Assembly (NCBI GenBank): GCA_020283715.1
Contig: JAIQCW010000336.1
Span: forward strand, 1-64,000
Direction of reading: 5' to 3'
Length of the DNA: 64,000 nucleotides
Source: Cytauxzoon felis
Taxonomy: Eukaryota; Apicomplexa; Aconoidasida; Piroplasmida; Theileriidae
Shown: in pieces, positions 10,260 through 20,262 of the stretch
Numbering within the stretch: the first letter of the stretch is position 1
How the letters are laid out: each line of letters starts with the position of its first letter
The notes under the pieces: model-generated
Database searches by the model: none
The model's input: the letters and a program-made list of their open reading frames with translations, nothing else
Told to the model about the DNA's origin: nothing
Translations under genes and position numbers: made by a program

Positions 10260-13013
10260 ATGGGTACTGTATTGGGTGCAATTTGTATGTTTTTAAATGG
10301 CTTTGTTACATTGGTTCCTTATCATATAGTAGTACTATGTGCAAATCATGTGATCAAACGTTTTCATTTACCCCTATATTCTGTATCTCTGTTCATATAC
10401 AGATTCCATAATCCTATGGAATTGTCTAATTTGTTTTCCACAGCCCTTGCTTTCGCATTATCATTACTTAATGATGGTACATTTGATACTAAAAATGAAG
10501 ATAATATTAAATTTAGAAGGAAAGTATCATTTATTGCAATGTGGGTAACACTAGGTACTACAATGTTATCATGCTTGATATTTATTATCGGTGGAGATCA
10601 CGGTATTTTCCAGCTATTCTACTACAGTATTATTTTAATGACACTTTCCAATGGTTTCTCTTCATGTTTCGCCTTTTCTGTTAATTCCAACTCGATAATG
10701 TATGCATCTGGTATATCTATATTCTCATTTGTAACCTTTTTTTTACAAAAAATCTATAAACACTTTTATCATAAGTATAATTGGAACAACTATGATTACA
10801 ATTTAGTCATCGTGCAATATTCCTTCGCCATCTTCTCCATCTTTCTTACATGCACATTATGGACTGTAGATCAACTTGCTGAATTAAATATTGATGTTAA
10901 TAGAGATTTTAATAATGATATAGCTAAGCTTCGTGTGACTGTAGGTGGACTTGTGGCTAGACGCACACGCGTCGAAGTTAATTTAAGCCTAACACCCACT
11001 CAAGAGGGACCTAATAATGGAGCTTATTATAGAACTGGTGATATACAATTTAGAGTTGAAAAGGTTCAGAATGATTCCACTAAAGGAGTGCCATATGGTT
11101 ATGTAAGATATGAACATAGATGTATTAATTATCAATCTTTTTCATCAGCTTTCATTAGACACGATGGAATTAAATTAGATGGAATATGGATTGATGCTGA
11201 TCAAAACATTAATTCTGTTTATGTATATTATCGTATTAATGCTTATGATCCTATAAATGAAGTTCCATTAATTGTTTGTACTAAATCAATAGATTGCGAT
11301 ATTAAATATTATAAGAGAGGTCAAACATGGAGTGACGCTGGCCAACCACTTAATGGTGTAGATCCGGAATCTACAACCGCTGGTAGTTCCGGTGGTAAAC
11401 TTGCAACGACACTTAATGGTCTCAAAGATAAATATGAAATTAATCTTAATCAGACCACTCATAATGGTACATACAAAGCGAATGCTAGCGGTTTAGAAAT
11501 TAAGGTTACTAAAGATATTACCGTATCTAATGGAGTATTATCTGTCTACAATAGGTATAAACATTCGGTTTCTAATGGCAGTACGAATACATTTATGTTA
11601 AATTATGTTAAACACAATAATGTTACGTTGAATGGAATAAAAGAATATGGTCAAAATGTCCAATCCGTTTATGTATATTATCATAAATCTGATACTTACT
11701 TCCAATTTCCATTACTTTTATGTATTAAGATTAATAATAGTGTTCGTAAATATTATTACAGAGGTAGGACATGGTATGAAGAACATTCTCTTAAAGATAT
11801 AGACCCAGAACGGTCTAGTTCTGCTGATAAAATTAGACATAAACTTGATATGCTAAATGATATACATGAAATTAGGCTCGAAATCACTAATACAATTGAC
11901 AACGGTAGTTACAAATCGTCTGCATCTGGTACAACAATTACAGTCGTTAAGAACGACAGTTATACTACCAATAATGTACCTTCAGGATATATGGCATTTG
12001 CTCATGGAGGTAGCATAAGTGGTACGGTCAAATTTAAGCATAATGGCAATGAACTTGTGGGATTACCTACTTCGGGTGTAAATATTGACAACAGCAATAA
12101 ATTGTGGATATACTATAAGCTAGAGAATGACAATCCTATCATCGATAAGCCATTATTAATATACGTTAAAGTGAATGGTATAGATAAATGGTATCATAGA
12201 GGACTTAAATGGGAAGAAACTACGGACATTACGGGGAATCCAAATGATAGTCAAATTAATATTGCGTCAAGCATGGAAAAATTGTTTAAGGGTAAATTAG
12301 CAAGACAAGGTACTTTCAAAGAATTGATTTATTCTGATAATGAGGGACATTGGTCTCCCATATTAATGCTTTCCCTTTCCTTGACAATTGCTTATGTATT
12401 TCACCCCATTATTGCCCCACATTCATTAATTGATAACGAAAGAGATGAGATTATGGATTTAACTATTATGATAATATCTTTAATACCCAATTTCATATTG
12501 ATTATTCTAGATAATATTCAAGGAGATCATGGTCCAAGCGGCAAATGGGACGAAGGCAGATGGTTCTATAATTATATATGGCTAATAGCCTGTATCCCTT
12601 ATATAGTTTGTATTTTTATTTTAAGTTTTATGTTTTACTTTCCAAATAATTCGGTTTGTCGTCATGTTAAAGATAATCCATATGTTCTTGGATTTTTTAG
12701 TATCACAATCAACACTAATCTAAAATTAATGGTATCTACTGCACTTGGTGGAGGGCCTGTACAGAGTGATATTGGATTTATAGGTTCTATAAGTCAATTT
12801 AATATTTTGTTAATGTTATTATTACAATTGTTAATAACATTGTTTTGTAATTGGCATTTTAATACACTTTCACTTGCCGAAAATGATTCTCAACCTTTTG
12901 CATATCGTGTATACTCACCTTGGAGCTCCCTACTACTTACAAACCCCACATATGTCCAACAAGTTCCAAGAATCGATCATTCTCAATATCCAGAACTGAT
13001 ACCAGGGTTATGA
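10260..13013 (+). CDS. Multi-membrane-spanning Tpr-like family protein with FAINT-like repeats
   Basis: A 917-residue single-exon protein. The N-terminal half has a conserved signature (FLNGFVTLVPYHIVVLC, KRFHLP, HNPMELS) and about five membrane segments up to residue 210. Residues about 220-680 form a long hydrophilic insert with three repeats of about 140 residues, each ending in a VYVYY...PLLxC...KYYxRGxxW pattern, reminiscent of FAINT/DUF529 repeats. The C-terminal half returns to membrane segments with HWSPILMLS and GGGPVQ. The architecture resembles Theileria Tpr-type families; function is unknown, probably a surface or internal membrane protein. A weak family upstream motif lies at 10148-10175. 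The gene stands alone in a large intergenic region. Confidence 0.82.
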   Translation: MGTVLGAICMFLNGFVTLVPYHIVVLCANHVIKRFHLPLYSVSLFIYRFHNPMELSNLFSTALAFALSLLNDGTFDTKNEDNIKFRRKVSFIAMWVTLGTTMLSCLIFIIGGDHGIFQLFYYSIILMTLSNGFSSCFAFSVNSNSIMYASGISIFSFVTFFLQKIYKHFYHKYNWNNYDYNLVIVQYSFAIFSIFLTCTLWTVDQLAELNIDVNRDFNNDIAKLRVTVGGLVARRTRVEVNLSLTPTQEGPNNGAYYRTGDIQFRVEKVQNDSTKGVPYGYVRYEHRCINYQSFSSAFIRHDGIKLDGIWIDADQNINSVYVYYRINAYDPINEVPLIVCTKSIDCDIKYYKRGQTWSDAGQPLNGVDPESTTAGSSGGKLATTLNGLKDKYEINLNQTTHNGTYKANASGLEIKVTKDITVSNGVLSVYNRYKHSVSNGSTNTFMLNYVKHNNVTLNGIKEYGQNVQSVYVYYHKSDTYFQFPLLLCIKINNSVRKYYYRGRTWYEEHSLKDIDPERSSSADKIRHKLDMLNDIHEIRLEITNTIDNGSYKSSASGTTITVVKNDSYTTNNVPSGYMAFAHGGSISGTVKFKHNGNELVGLPTSGVNIDNSNKLWIYYKLENDNPIIDKPLLIYVKVNGIDKWYHRGLKWEETTDITGNPNDSQINIASSMEKLFKGKLARQGTFKELIYSDNEGHWSPILMLSLSLTIAYVFHPIIAPHSLIDNERDEIMDLTIMIISLIPNFILIILDNIQGDHGPSGKWDEGRWFYNYIWLIACIPYIVCIFILSFMFYFPNNSVCRHVKDNPYVLGFFSITINTNLKLMVSTALGGGPVQSDIGFIGSISQFNILLMLLLQLLITLFCNWHFNTLSLAENDSQPFAYRVYSPWSSLLLTNPTYVQQVPRIDHSQYPELIPGL

Positions 13014-13087
13014 AGGATGATGTAAAACTCTATAGCAGATTACCTTTTTTCATTCTTCATGGGGATACATTTACATTTCCCTTTCAA

Positions 13088-13165
13088 CCCCCGGAGATCA
13101 GCACCGGTAATTCAATTGTCACATCCACATTATCTTCACCATCGCCACGATCTCTGGGAGTGATT
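13088..13165. repeat. partial mosaic interspersed repeat
   Basis: A degraded C-like part (CCGGAGATCAG) and an H part (GCCACGATCTCTGGGAGTG) remain, 75 bases downstream of the family gene ending at 13013. Confidence 0.6.
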
Positions 13166-13413
13166 ATACCATTTGTGATTATATATTAGGGTGTACACTA
13201 CGCTTATAGAATAGACGTAAATCTGTTAATATTCGCAATAATAAAATAATGTAGTACTAATGTATGTGTTTGTGTAAGAGATTAAGTTAGGCTCCTGTCA
13301 GAGTAACTATGACGATGTTAAATCATGTGTGATTGATGTTGAATCATGCAAGAACTGCCTTATTAACATCTTCATGAATTATCATAATTATCATCACGGG
13401 AGGTTAGACTAAA

Positions 13414-13936
13414 TTAGCACTTAGTATATAAGAGCTGTGCATGATGCGGTTCGCATACTGGTTTGATTAAGTTCATGCTTTCAAGTTCTCTGATGGCCAA
13501 TCTTGCTAGACTACCATTGACTTTTAAACGTTCACTTACTACAGATACTGTGATTAGTTTGCTTTTTGGTATCTCTGCTAATAATTTATCATATGTAGCC
13601 TTTTCAAACATGACAGAATTATTTAATTTGTCTCTGGTCTTGACTTTAACCCACTTCTACGATAATTATTATTAGTGACGAAATGTACGGTCACGGTCTC
13701 CAGTGTCGATGAATACCATTTCTAACTAGAGGGGCGGAGTGAAAACCATAAAACTAGCTCCTCACAACTCTAGTTGGAAATTGTATTGATTATAGTTGAT
13801 ATGTGATAGTATAAATCAGATCAGTATTTCTTGTAGGTTATTTGAGTGAATAAAAACTAACCTTCCTCTTGGCACGACTACTGGCCATGGCAGCCCTAGC
13901 CATGGCTTCCTTTGATTTTTTTTCCTTAATTGGCAT
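13414..13936 (-). CDS. RPS25: 40S ribosomal protein S25
   Basis: Small-subunit ribosomal protein eS25. Two exons: 13936-13862 encoding a lysine/alanine-rich basic leader, and 13656-13414 encoding the winged-helix core. Diagnostic stretches are [43 protein letters not shown] and LLYTKC near the end. The length of about 105 residues fits the family. The 205-nt intron is longer than the usual intron here, lacks a mosaic repeat, and contains a strong inverted repeat (13718-13781) that may be a structured RNA. Confidence 0.95.
13718..13781. ncRNA. candidate intronic structured RNA (long hairpin)
   Basis: A 14-bp stem (left arm 13718-13731, right arm 13768-13781, one G-U pair) encloses a 4/6-nt internal loop and a 4-bp inner stem (13736-13739 with 13758-13761), inside the single intron of RPS25. 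An internal loop of this kind is compatible with an H/ACA guide hairpin, but no convincing H box or second hairpin was identified. Host strand is minus. Confidence 0.4.
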
Positions 13937-14086
13937 TTTTATGTAAATTAATTGTAGGCAGAATTATTTAAAAGAGATTTAATATAAAACAAACTAAACT
14001 GGAGGTAAAGCTGACAATGGGGTCCATATATTTAATGGTTTCATATGTATATTAGACGGGTAAATATGATTTCGTTATTAAATTAG

Positions 14087-15346
14087 TTAAAATGATAATT
14101 GATGATCATTTATTAATTTACCTTTAGGTAGAATATCATATGGTAATAATGTTGACTCATAAAATTTTAATTTATACTTGAAGACGTATATTATCAGACT
14201 ACAAGTGCCTACCACTAATGTAAATTTTATCATCAGTGATATCTTATTATCGTCTCTATTTATCAATTTTCCACTTATATGATCTAATTTGTGGATCTTA
14301 CCATCTTCCATATGACCCATTATTGCCGTGGCGTTCCTTCCCCTACAAGCCAGTAGTGTATATGATATTGTAAGTAGTAGTAACGATACAATTACACCTT
14401 CGTATCTGTAGTGGTAATTATTAGACTCTGAAAATAATGATTTTATATTTTCAAATGAATAAAATTTCGAAATTTCAAATTTGTTCGGGCATTCATTGTG
14501 TATTGATGAAAATATACACGATATGCAAATATAATATATGAGTAAAGATGATAGCAGTAGGACCGTATTGTTCTTTGAGTAGATTATTAGAGTTGAAAAA
14601 GATAATGCAAGTACTATCAACTTGTAGCATTTGGTCACTGCATTAAGTGAAAGCAGTATCAAGTTGTCGTTATCATCATATTCCGTTAATATATCTTCAT
14701 CTACCACACCCGAAGTAGCAAAGTGTTGCTCTCTACTTGAGGTCCTGCCATCACGTTCCCGAATATCAGCTACGGATGTATGTCTGTAGTCCTCAAACTT
14801 CTTGATGTTGTCACCGATAAAATTTAATAGGTTATCCGATAAAGTGTTGATATTCCATTCTATACCTTCACTCAATTTGCTTATATAATCATTAAAACTA
14901 GAATTTAAGATCAATACTTCAGGTAATGCTTTTATATCCAACTTTTTAAGTATCCATTTATTTTCATTTCCAAAGGTATTTATATAAAAGAAATACAATT
15001 TTTTACACTCTTCCTGAGAACCGACCCCCTTTTTAATATAACATTGTCTACGACTCTCTCGGCAATACATTGCTATCCTGGTAAAGAGCATAAGCATCTG
15101 TGTATGATACTTTATATCTGTATTTATGTATAGTACAATTGGTATATAATTTATATTAAATTTATTTGGATTCCCATCATTAAAATTTATTAAATATACA
15201 TATTCATACGAATTTAGCTGCATAACATGATCATTCTTTAACCTGTCCTCAATGTAACCCATAGGATCATCTATAGACGTTAATATACTCGCATTATAAT
15301 AAATTAATATATATATAAATAGATTTATATATTTATATTTCATCAT
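14087..15346 (-). CDS. OST3: Oligosaccharyltransferase OST3/OST6-like subunit
   Basis: Predicted ER membrane protein with a thioredoxin-like lumenal domain followed by four membrane segments, the architecture of OST3/OST6/MagT1. A signal peptide covers about residues 1-22. The thioredoxin-like part runs to about residue 180 (VYLINFND, PIVLYINTD, LYFFYINTF, IKALPEVLIL, where the proline matches the cis-Pro region). Membrane segments fall near residues 240-255, 260-280, 318-336 and 372-392. At the position where OST3 usually has CxxC the sequence reads DIKYHTQM, so the redox pair appears lost. Residues about 193-210 (VADIRERDGRTSSRE) are encoded by a fragment of the interspersed repeat. At 419 residues it is longer than yeast OST3. 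Assignment is from architecture, so moderately confident. Confidence 0.7.
   Translation of the reverse strand: MMKYKYINLFIYILIYYNASILTSIDDPMGYIEDRLKNDHVMQLNSYEYVYLINFNDGNPNKFNINYIPIVLYINTDIKYHTQMLMLFTRIAMYCRESRRQCYIKKGVGSQEECKKLYFFYINTFGNENKWILKKLDIKALPEVLILNSSFNDYISKLSEGIEWNINTLSDNLLNFIGDNIKKFEDYRHTSVADIRERDGRTSSREQHFATSGVVDEDILTEYDDNDNLILLSLNAVTKCYKLIVLALSFSTLIIYSKNNTVLLLSSLLIYYICISCIFSSIHNECPNKFEISKFYSFENIKSLFSESNNYHYRYEGVIVSLLLLTISYTLLACRGRNATAIMGHMEDGKIHKLDHISGKLINRDDNKISLMIKFTLVVGTCSLIIYVFKYKLKFYESTLLPYDILPKGKLINDHQLSF
14733..14790. repeat. exonised fragment of mosaic repeat
   Basis: Read on the plus strand: CTTGAGGTCCTGCCATCACG and then GAATATCAGCTACGGAT, a diverged T-S1-C1 run. It lies within the open reading frame of the OST3/6-like gene with no obvious flanking splice sites. 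Confidence 0.6.
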
Positions 15347-15555
15347 TATTCAGCCATTTTGTTAAATAATTACAATTTACGGGAGATATCGCATGATATT
15401 TACCCAAATTACAGTCTTTGTACACATCACATTTAAAACAGGGAATTCCAAAAGCCTGATCCGCAAATTCAATCGTCGAGCCACCACACCACTAAAATTA
15501 TTAATTTATACACATGATGAGAATAAAGAGCGTGATTTATTCGCAATATATTTAG

Positions 15556-15625
15556 TGCAGCCTCATCTTCCATTGATGGACCCTTATTTACCTCACCTCG
15601 ATTCCCTTAGATCGGTTGCAAGAAT
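15556..15625. repeat. possible degraded mosaic repeat
   Basis: CTTATTTACCTCACCTCG followed by CCCTTAGATCGGTTGCA is a weak match to the C module. It overlaps the 3' end of the RPC6-like gene, so the match may be fortuitous. Confidence 0.3.
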
Positions 15626-16676
15626 CCGAGGAATAAGTATATAGGAAACTCCGTGCAAGACCAACGGATTAAATTAATGGAATTTATAAGAGGATTCTCC
15701 TGAGTTAAACATACAATATATATGCTGTCGGAGCTGTTATTGATGGGGGCGCTATATATTTTATCTTCTAGGATTAATAGCTTAACGACTGATGATACAT
15801 CTTTGTCTAATAGCTCCTAAGAATGTAGTAGGTAGACTGTATTGACTTGATTCTTACTCCTTGTATAATGTCGGAAGATTTGAGGTATTGTGTAATTTGC
15901 ATTAGTGTAGAGCCCTGATTTTTAGATAGGAAAAGACCGATTTGCTCTTGCAATTTCTAATGTATTCAATTGAAGTCTTACTTGAGGGTCAACTAACTTC
16001 TACTAGAACTTCATTAAATTCTCCATTTAAATAAAATGAACCACCAGTGATCTGTAGATTGAGGATATCGTATTACTAAATACCAGAAACTCTAACCTCA
16101 ATCGATGGCTCTAAATTAGCTAAAATATATAATTTGCGATTCTTATGGTGGATATTCGTAACTGGCTTAATTAGACGGACACCATCACACAAATTCTTTA
16201 CAGCCCTTTGTACTTGATGGATCTACGAAGGATAAAGGAGTTAAGGGTATAGAAAGTTATAAACTTACTAGTAAACCAGTAATCTTCCTAATATCAGCAG
16301 TCCATATACCTCTATTACCAGCACTTTCAATAGTACAATAAACAAGGTAATCTGGTGGTTGGAGCTTACACAGAACATCGACAATGGCAGAATCACGTAA
16401 AATACCGATTTCTATAGAAAATTCAATCTTATGGAAAAATATGAACAAACGATTTCCAAAATTGTCTAAATGTATACCAAATAATTTAGACGATGATAAT
16501 TTCCTCAGAAAGTTTGGGAAATCCGCTGCGCTGTAAGGAGCGGAAGATTGTAATAGATTTCTAAACTTCTGAATATTTTCTTGAAATAATTCTTTTGTAA
16601 ATTTATTGTCATTTTCAATCGTTAACTTATATGCCATTCCGATCTCTTCTTTCATTACCTTTAATGGAAGCTCCAT
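15607..16676 (-). CDS. POLR3F: RNA polymerase III subunit RPC6/RPC34-like
   Basis: Winged-helix subunit of the RPC3-RPC6-RPC7 initiation subcomplex of RNA polymerase III. The first exon (16676 to about 16260) contains LVYCTIESAGNRGIWTADIR, close to the second winged-helix motif of human RPC6 (LVYQIIEDAGNKGIWSRDVR). Further exons follow downstream: AVKNLCDGVRLIKPVTNIHHKN and KLYILANLEPS at about 16130-16230, ITGGSFYLNGEFNEVLVE near 16010, then KLQEQIGLFL and ELLDKDVSSVVKLLILEDKIY to about 15740. These keep the RPC6 order (TGGAWYSD...FVEVL). Introns are about 40 nt. The C-terminal zinc-cluster region of other RPC6 proteins is not evident and the last exon is uncertain; the nearest stop is at 15607-15609. 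Confidence 0.78.
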
Positions 16677-16747
16677 GTTCTCCTATGTAGAGATACAAGA
16701 AAGATAAATAGTACTATATATGTTTAAATATTAAAATGATGTGCCAG

Positions 16748-17285
16748 TTAATATTTAACAATTACACTGTTATTTTCCAACCTTGGTATTATGGTAACTA
16801 CAAAATTATCATGTAAATTACTTTCTAGGAATTTAAATCCTCCAAGGCTCTTCATGACATGTGATTGTGATATTTGTTGTTTTAATCTAATTTAATATAT
16901 ATAATATACAATATATTAATGAAACATACTTTGTAACAGGATCCAATTCAATTGCATTGCCCTTACTGTCAGATAATGCTGTACCAGCAAGCAATTGTAT
17001 GAAATTGTTATCACTTGACTTCCTCTTATTAGCATCTACACACCTACTAACAGACTTATGTCTACTACTCTTCTTAGTCTTAATAGGTACAGGAAGCGGT
17101 AGCTCATCTCGTAAAGATACAATGTTAATGGGTTCAGTATTATAATTAGATGTTGAATTTAAACTAGCTATTTGTTCAGATAGAATATTATGTACACGTC
17201 TTTTAGATTTATTTCTGTAGTTTGGGTCGCTAAGATTAATATGATTGCATTGTTCACTAATCAATGACGATGTAGACTTGACCAT
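16748..17285 (-). CDS. Uncharacterised basic protein
   Basis: A protein of about 165 residues from two exons, joined at VTK (intron starts GTATGT near 16929) to a segment beginning LKQQISQSHVMKSLGG. Stop codon at 16748-16750. The N-terminal two thirds are rich in Ser, Lys, Arg and Asn and probably disordered. The C-terminal part (GNAIELDPVTK, MKSLGGFKFLES, FVVTIIPRLENNSVIVKY) looks folded and may be the conserved domain. I do not recognise the family. It lies 70 bases upstream of the RPC6-like start, on the same strand. Confidence 0.65.
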
Positions 17286-17468
17286 TTAATTGATATAATA
17301 TTTTTTTAAAAAAATTTATATTACAAATTTTACAAAAGTAAGAATTAAATAACATTAATTATAATTACAAATTGTACTATACCAATCATGTGGCAGTAGA
17401 TAACACCATACATATATATACAGAAAAAGGAAAACAAGTAAAGTATCATCCATATGATGTATTACTAT

Positions 17469-17745
17469 TAACAACCTATAAGTCTAGGTTACAGCCACTA
17501 ATTCTTTTGCAGAGAGATCTCCATCTGAGGTCCAATCCAACTCTCTTCGTCCTGCCGTCAGCTCTTCTAATTACCTATCCCTAAAGGGCGAAGCCACTCC
17601 CGGAGATCGTGGCAGTAGAGATGTTAGTAAGGATTGGACCTCAGGTGGAACCCGTAGCTGATCTATGGGAAGCGAAGGGGGAGGTAAATATAGAAGGCTG
17701 TCTACAAGACGACCTCAGGTGGAGGCTCCATGCAATGGGAACAGA
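17469..17745. repeat. mosaic interspersed repeat copy with extra left flank
   Basis: Flank shared with 849-905, then T, S1, inverted H, T, inverted C1, inverted S2, T, S5. It is intergenic, between the start of the uncharacterised basic protein and the 3' end of the RRM gene. Confidence 0.88.
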
Positions 17746-17852
17746 AGCTTGAATGTAGATGACAGAGATTGTACCTTCGGAGGACAACGACTCATTCCTG
17801 ATTCCTTTAGGTAATATTCAAGGGTGTAAGTAGACAATGTACGATTGAGATA

Positions 17853-18351
17853 TCAATTAGTGCTTCTTATACGATTTCGATGGCTTCTTTCCCTTCTACT
17901 CATCGATCGGCTACGGCTTCTTTTATTCCCATGACTGTTATTATACCTTTTACCTTCGTTGATCTTACGATCCCAACGGTTCTGATTATATTTAACTTTG
18001 ATTTTACGATAATTGAGATATGTACCATCTTTTTCTATGGCTGATGCAGCACTTTTACAATCCTTAAACTTTATAAATGCTATACCCGATTCTGCGCTGC
18101 AATCTAAAAGTGTTAATCAATTAAATAATAGAGATAAATACCATCATCATCTGAAGCATACGATCCTCGCTGTGGTATATTTATCTCTTGTATAGGTCCA
18201 CATGAATCAAAAAAATCTAATAATTCTGTACGTTTCGTCTTGTATGATATATTAGTCACAACAATCTATACATATATAATTAGAAATCTTTAGATTATAA
18301 AGTATTTATTATCGCCAGTATTCCCATTCTATTTACTTTATCGATTCCCAT
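17853..18351 (-). CDS. RRM-domain RNA-binding protein with basic/RS tail
   Basis: Three exons are inferred: a 15-nt first exon (ATG at 18351), IVVTNISYKTKRTELLDFF...GPIQEINIPQR, then SGIAFIKFKDCKSAASAIEKDG. RNP2 is IVVTNI and RNP1 is SGIAFIKF, so this is one complete RRM. The C-terminal tail from about 17960 is rich in Arg, Ser, Lys and Asn (KRSRSRSMSRRERSHR) and ends at 17853, which suggests a splicing or mRNA-handling role. At about 120 residues it is too generic for a specific name. The start is the least certain part, because the donor GTAAAT after MGIDK is only moderately good. Confidence 0.75.
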
Positions 18352-18396
18352 AGATAAATTTAGAATCACACGAGGTCTAATGCACTACAACTTCTG

Positions 18397-18595
18397 TTCC
18401 ACTAGCTGTTCCATCTGAGGTCCTTTCATTGTCTTGCAGACAGCTCCTCTAATTACTTCCCCGTAAACGGTAGTCACTCCCGGAGATCGTGGCGATGTTG
18501 AAGATAGTAATGATTGGACCTCAGGTGGAACCCGTAGCTGATCTCAGGGAAGCGGAGGGGGAAGTAAATAAGAAAGCTGACAGCAGGACATGAGG
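18397..18595. repeat. mosaic interspersed repeat copy
   Basis: T, S2 variant, inverted H variant, T, inverted C1 and an S1-like slot. Intergenic, between the RRM gene and the FHA gene. Confidence 0.85.
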
Positions 18596-18607
18596 ATAAA
18601 ACAACTA

Positions 18608-19194
18608 CTACAAGTACATCCATATTATACATGGACATTCGGATTGAGATCCTTCTTCACTTACATCTACGGATCCTTTCAGATATAATTGTAATTCATC
18701 CTCTACATTACGGTTTTTAATCGCTGCAGTTTTATTTAGAATTCTTTTTTTATCTTCTAGACACATTAAACGTCTTTTTGCGATATTTTCATCTACCACT
18801 ATAGTATATGTTCTTGTAGATGATCCAAGTGTAAATTGGTCATTATTCTTTACCACCACTGGTATATGATCCTTTAATAATTCACCATTACTATCATATT
18901 AAGATAAGGTTAATTTAACCTATAAACTTACAGTTTCATTCCACTTGTTGTACTATAATTGACGATGAATGGCTGAGATTTCTATGAAGCGAATATATTT
19001 GGCATAAATATTATTAAAATTACCTTATCCAGATATATTGATGTGTGTATTCTACTTATGGACACATTGTTTGGCTGTATATGACATTTAGGTAATCGTC
19101 CAATATTATAACAGTTAGAATCCTTTAAATTATAGGTTCTCATACCATCACGACTCTCTTCACGTATAGTCAACAAGAAATCGTCATTACACAT
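18608..19194 (-). CDS. FHA-domain protein (SNIP1/Dawdle-like size class)
   Basis: A forkhead-associated domain, which binds phosphothreonine peptides, is assembled from three exons: FLLTIREES...TYNLKDSNCYNIGRLPKCHI...SISRIHTSIYLDK, then FIVNYSTTSGMKL, then NGELLKDHIPVVVKNNDQFTLGSSTRTYTI. The FHA landmarks are visible: GR before the strand turn, SxxH (SRIH), NG (LNGELL) and the LG.S.R.Y end. A helical acidic tail follows. The frame is open into an upstream acceptor at 19216, so a further 5' exon is possible; the first ATG in frame is at 19194. A role in RNA processing, as for SNIP1, is only an inference from the domain's position at the C-terminal part. Confidence 0.72.
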
Positions 19195-19309
19195 ATTACA
19201 ACAATGTATCAACCAATCTGTACATTAGATATAAATATATATAGAAACTGTCATAATTTTTTTTGGCGTTATCTCTCTGTTTGAGGCTGATTTACCGTAT
19301 ATCTATCCT

Positions 19310-19495
19310 GCCGCCAACTCTCCACCTGAGGTCGTCTTACAGACAGCTTCTCTATTTACCTCCCCGTAAACGGTAATGCTACTCCCATTGATCGTGGCGA
19401 TAAACCCGCAGCTGATCTTAGGGAAGCGAAGGGATAGGTAAATAGAAGCTACATGCAATGGAAAAGATGGACCTCAAGTGGAGGCTGTCCGCAAG
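19310..19495. repeat. mosaic interspersed repeat copy
   Basis: T, S2, inverted H variant, inverted C1, S5, T. It lies between the FHA gene's 5' end and the NADAR-type gene's 3' end. Confidence 0.85.
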
Positions 19496-19526
19496 AGAAG
19501 GTAAAATGTGATAAATTTAATAATTA

Positions 19527-20189
19527 TTAAAACTCACATATATGATCATTGTACTCATTAATATCATTCCGTATATCATGGGTAATTCTTCCTAGTGTAT
19601 TTTGTCCACCATTCCCATCGGACCCCAAATATAAATCATCCATTAAATACAGAATATTGCGATCTCCAGTCTTACGCAACATCTCTCTCAGATCTAAAGT
19701 AGGCAAAGTCGATTATCTTAAAAATTCATGGAATAACTTCAAGATACCATAGTTGCGCTTATATTTATCCCTCAGTATAGATTCCAGGCATTCATATCTC
19801 AATTTATCCCAATTTGGATTCTAAAAATGAATTCCATCTTAATTCAACTTAATAATACGTACTAATTGCTTATCTTCACTTAAATCAACTTTATCTAATT
19901 CTTGAACATAATTCTTCACTTCAGTGAGATCAATTTCGGGGGAATAATACCATTCTCGGCCATTAATATCGTGTTTAAACTTGAGTAAATATAAACAATT
20001 TGCTACATTAGGGAATTCTAGCCCTTTAAAGATTACTTTACACGGATAATTCAAATCTAAAAATTCATATTCACCAACAAATGTGTCAATTCTCATAAAA
20101 GACGCTCTAATAAGCTCTAAATCTATATATACTAATATAAATTTCATGGAATTGATCAACTTACCATTCTCCGTGGCCATTTTATACAA
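19527..20189 (-). CDS. NADAR/YbiA-like (DUF1768) domain protein, probably catalytically degenerate
   Basis: Three exons: 20189 to about 19871 ending SEDKQL, then NPNWDKLRYECLESILRDKYKRN, then DLREMLRKTGDRNILYLM to the stop at 19527-19529. The order of landmarks fits NADAR: EYEFLDLNYPCKVIFKGLEFPN (family: FLSNFYP...F.G..YP), a W-x-x-x-R helix, L.DKY.RN..LR..L..TGDR (family: L..KF.QN..L...L..TGD), and DDLYLGSDGNGGQNTLGRI (family: ND..WG.G..G.N.LGKIL). The usual [YF]PS.EH.YQ reads FPNVANCLY, so the conserved acidic residue and histidine are absent, and the ND..WG motif is altered. NADAR enzymes cleave ADP-ribose N-glycosidic bonds; this copy may have lost that activity. In one frame an in-frame TAA at about 19700 disappears when the GTATCT..TTTAG intron is removed. 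Confidence 0.72.
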
Positions 20190-20262
20190 TGAAATTTTAA
20201 TGTGTTGATAGGCACTCTAAATGATAAATAATGATTAAATGATAAAAATTCTTTTTTAGAAA

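Noticed and set aside
10016..10261. 81-codon minus-strand frame overlapping the start of the family gene
   Set aside because: No recognisable motif, and it overlaps the likely promoter and start of the plus-strand family gene.
13200..13413. Possible small RNA between 13200 and 13413
   Set aside because: No C/D boxes, tRNA-like arms or strong stem was found; ordinary AT-rich 3' flank of RPS25.
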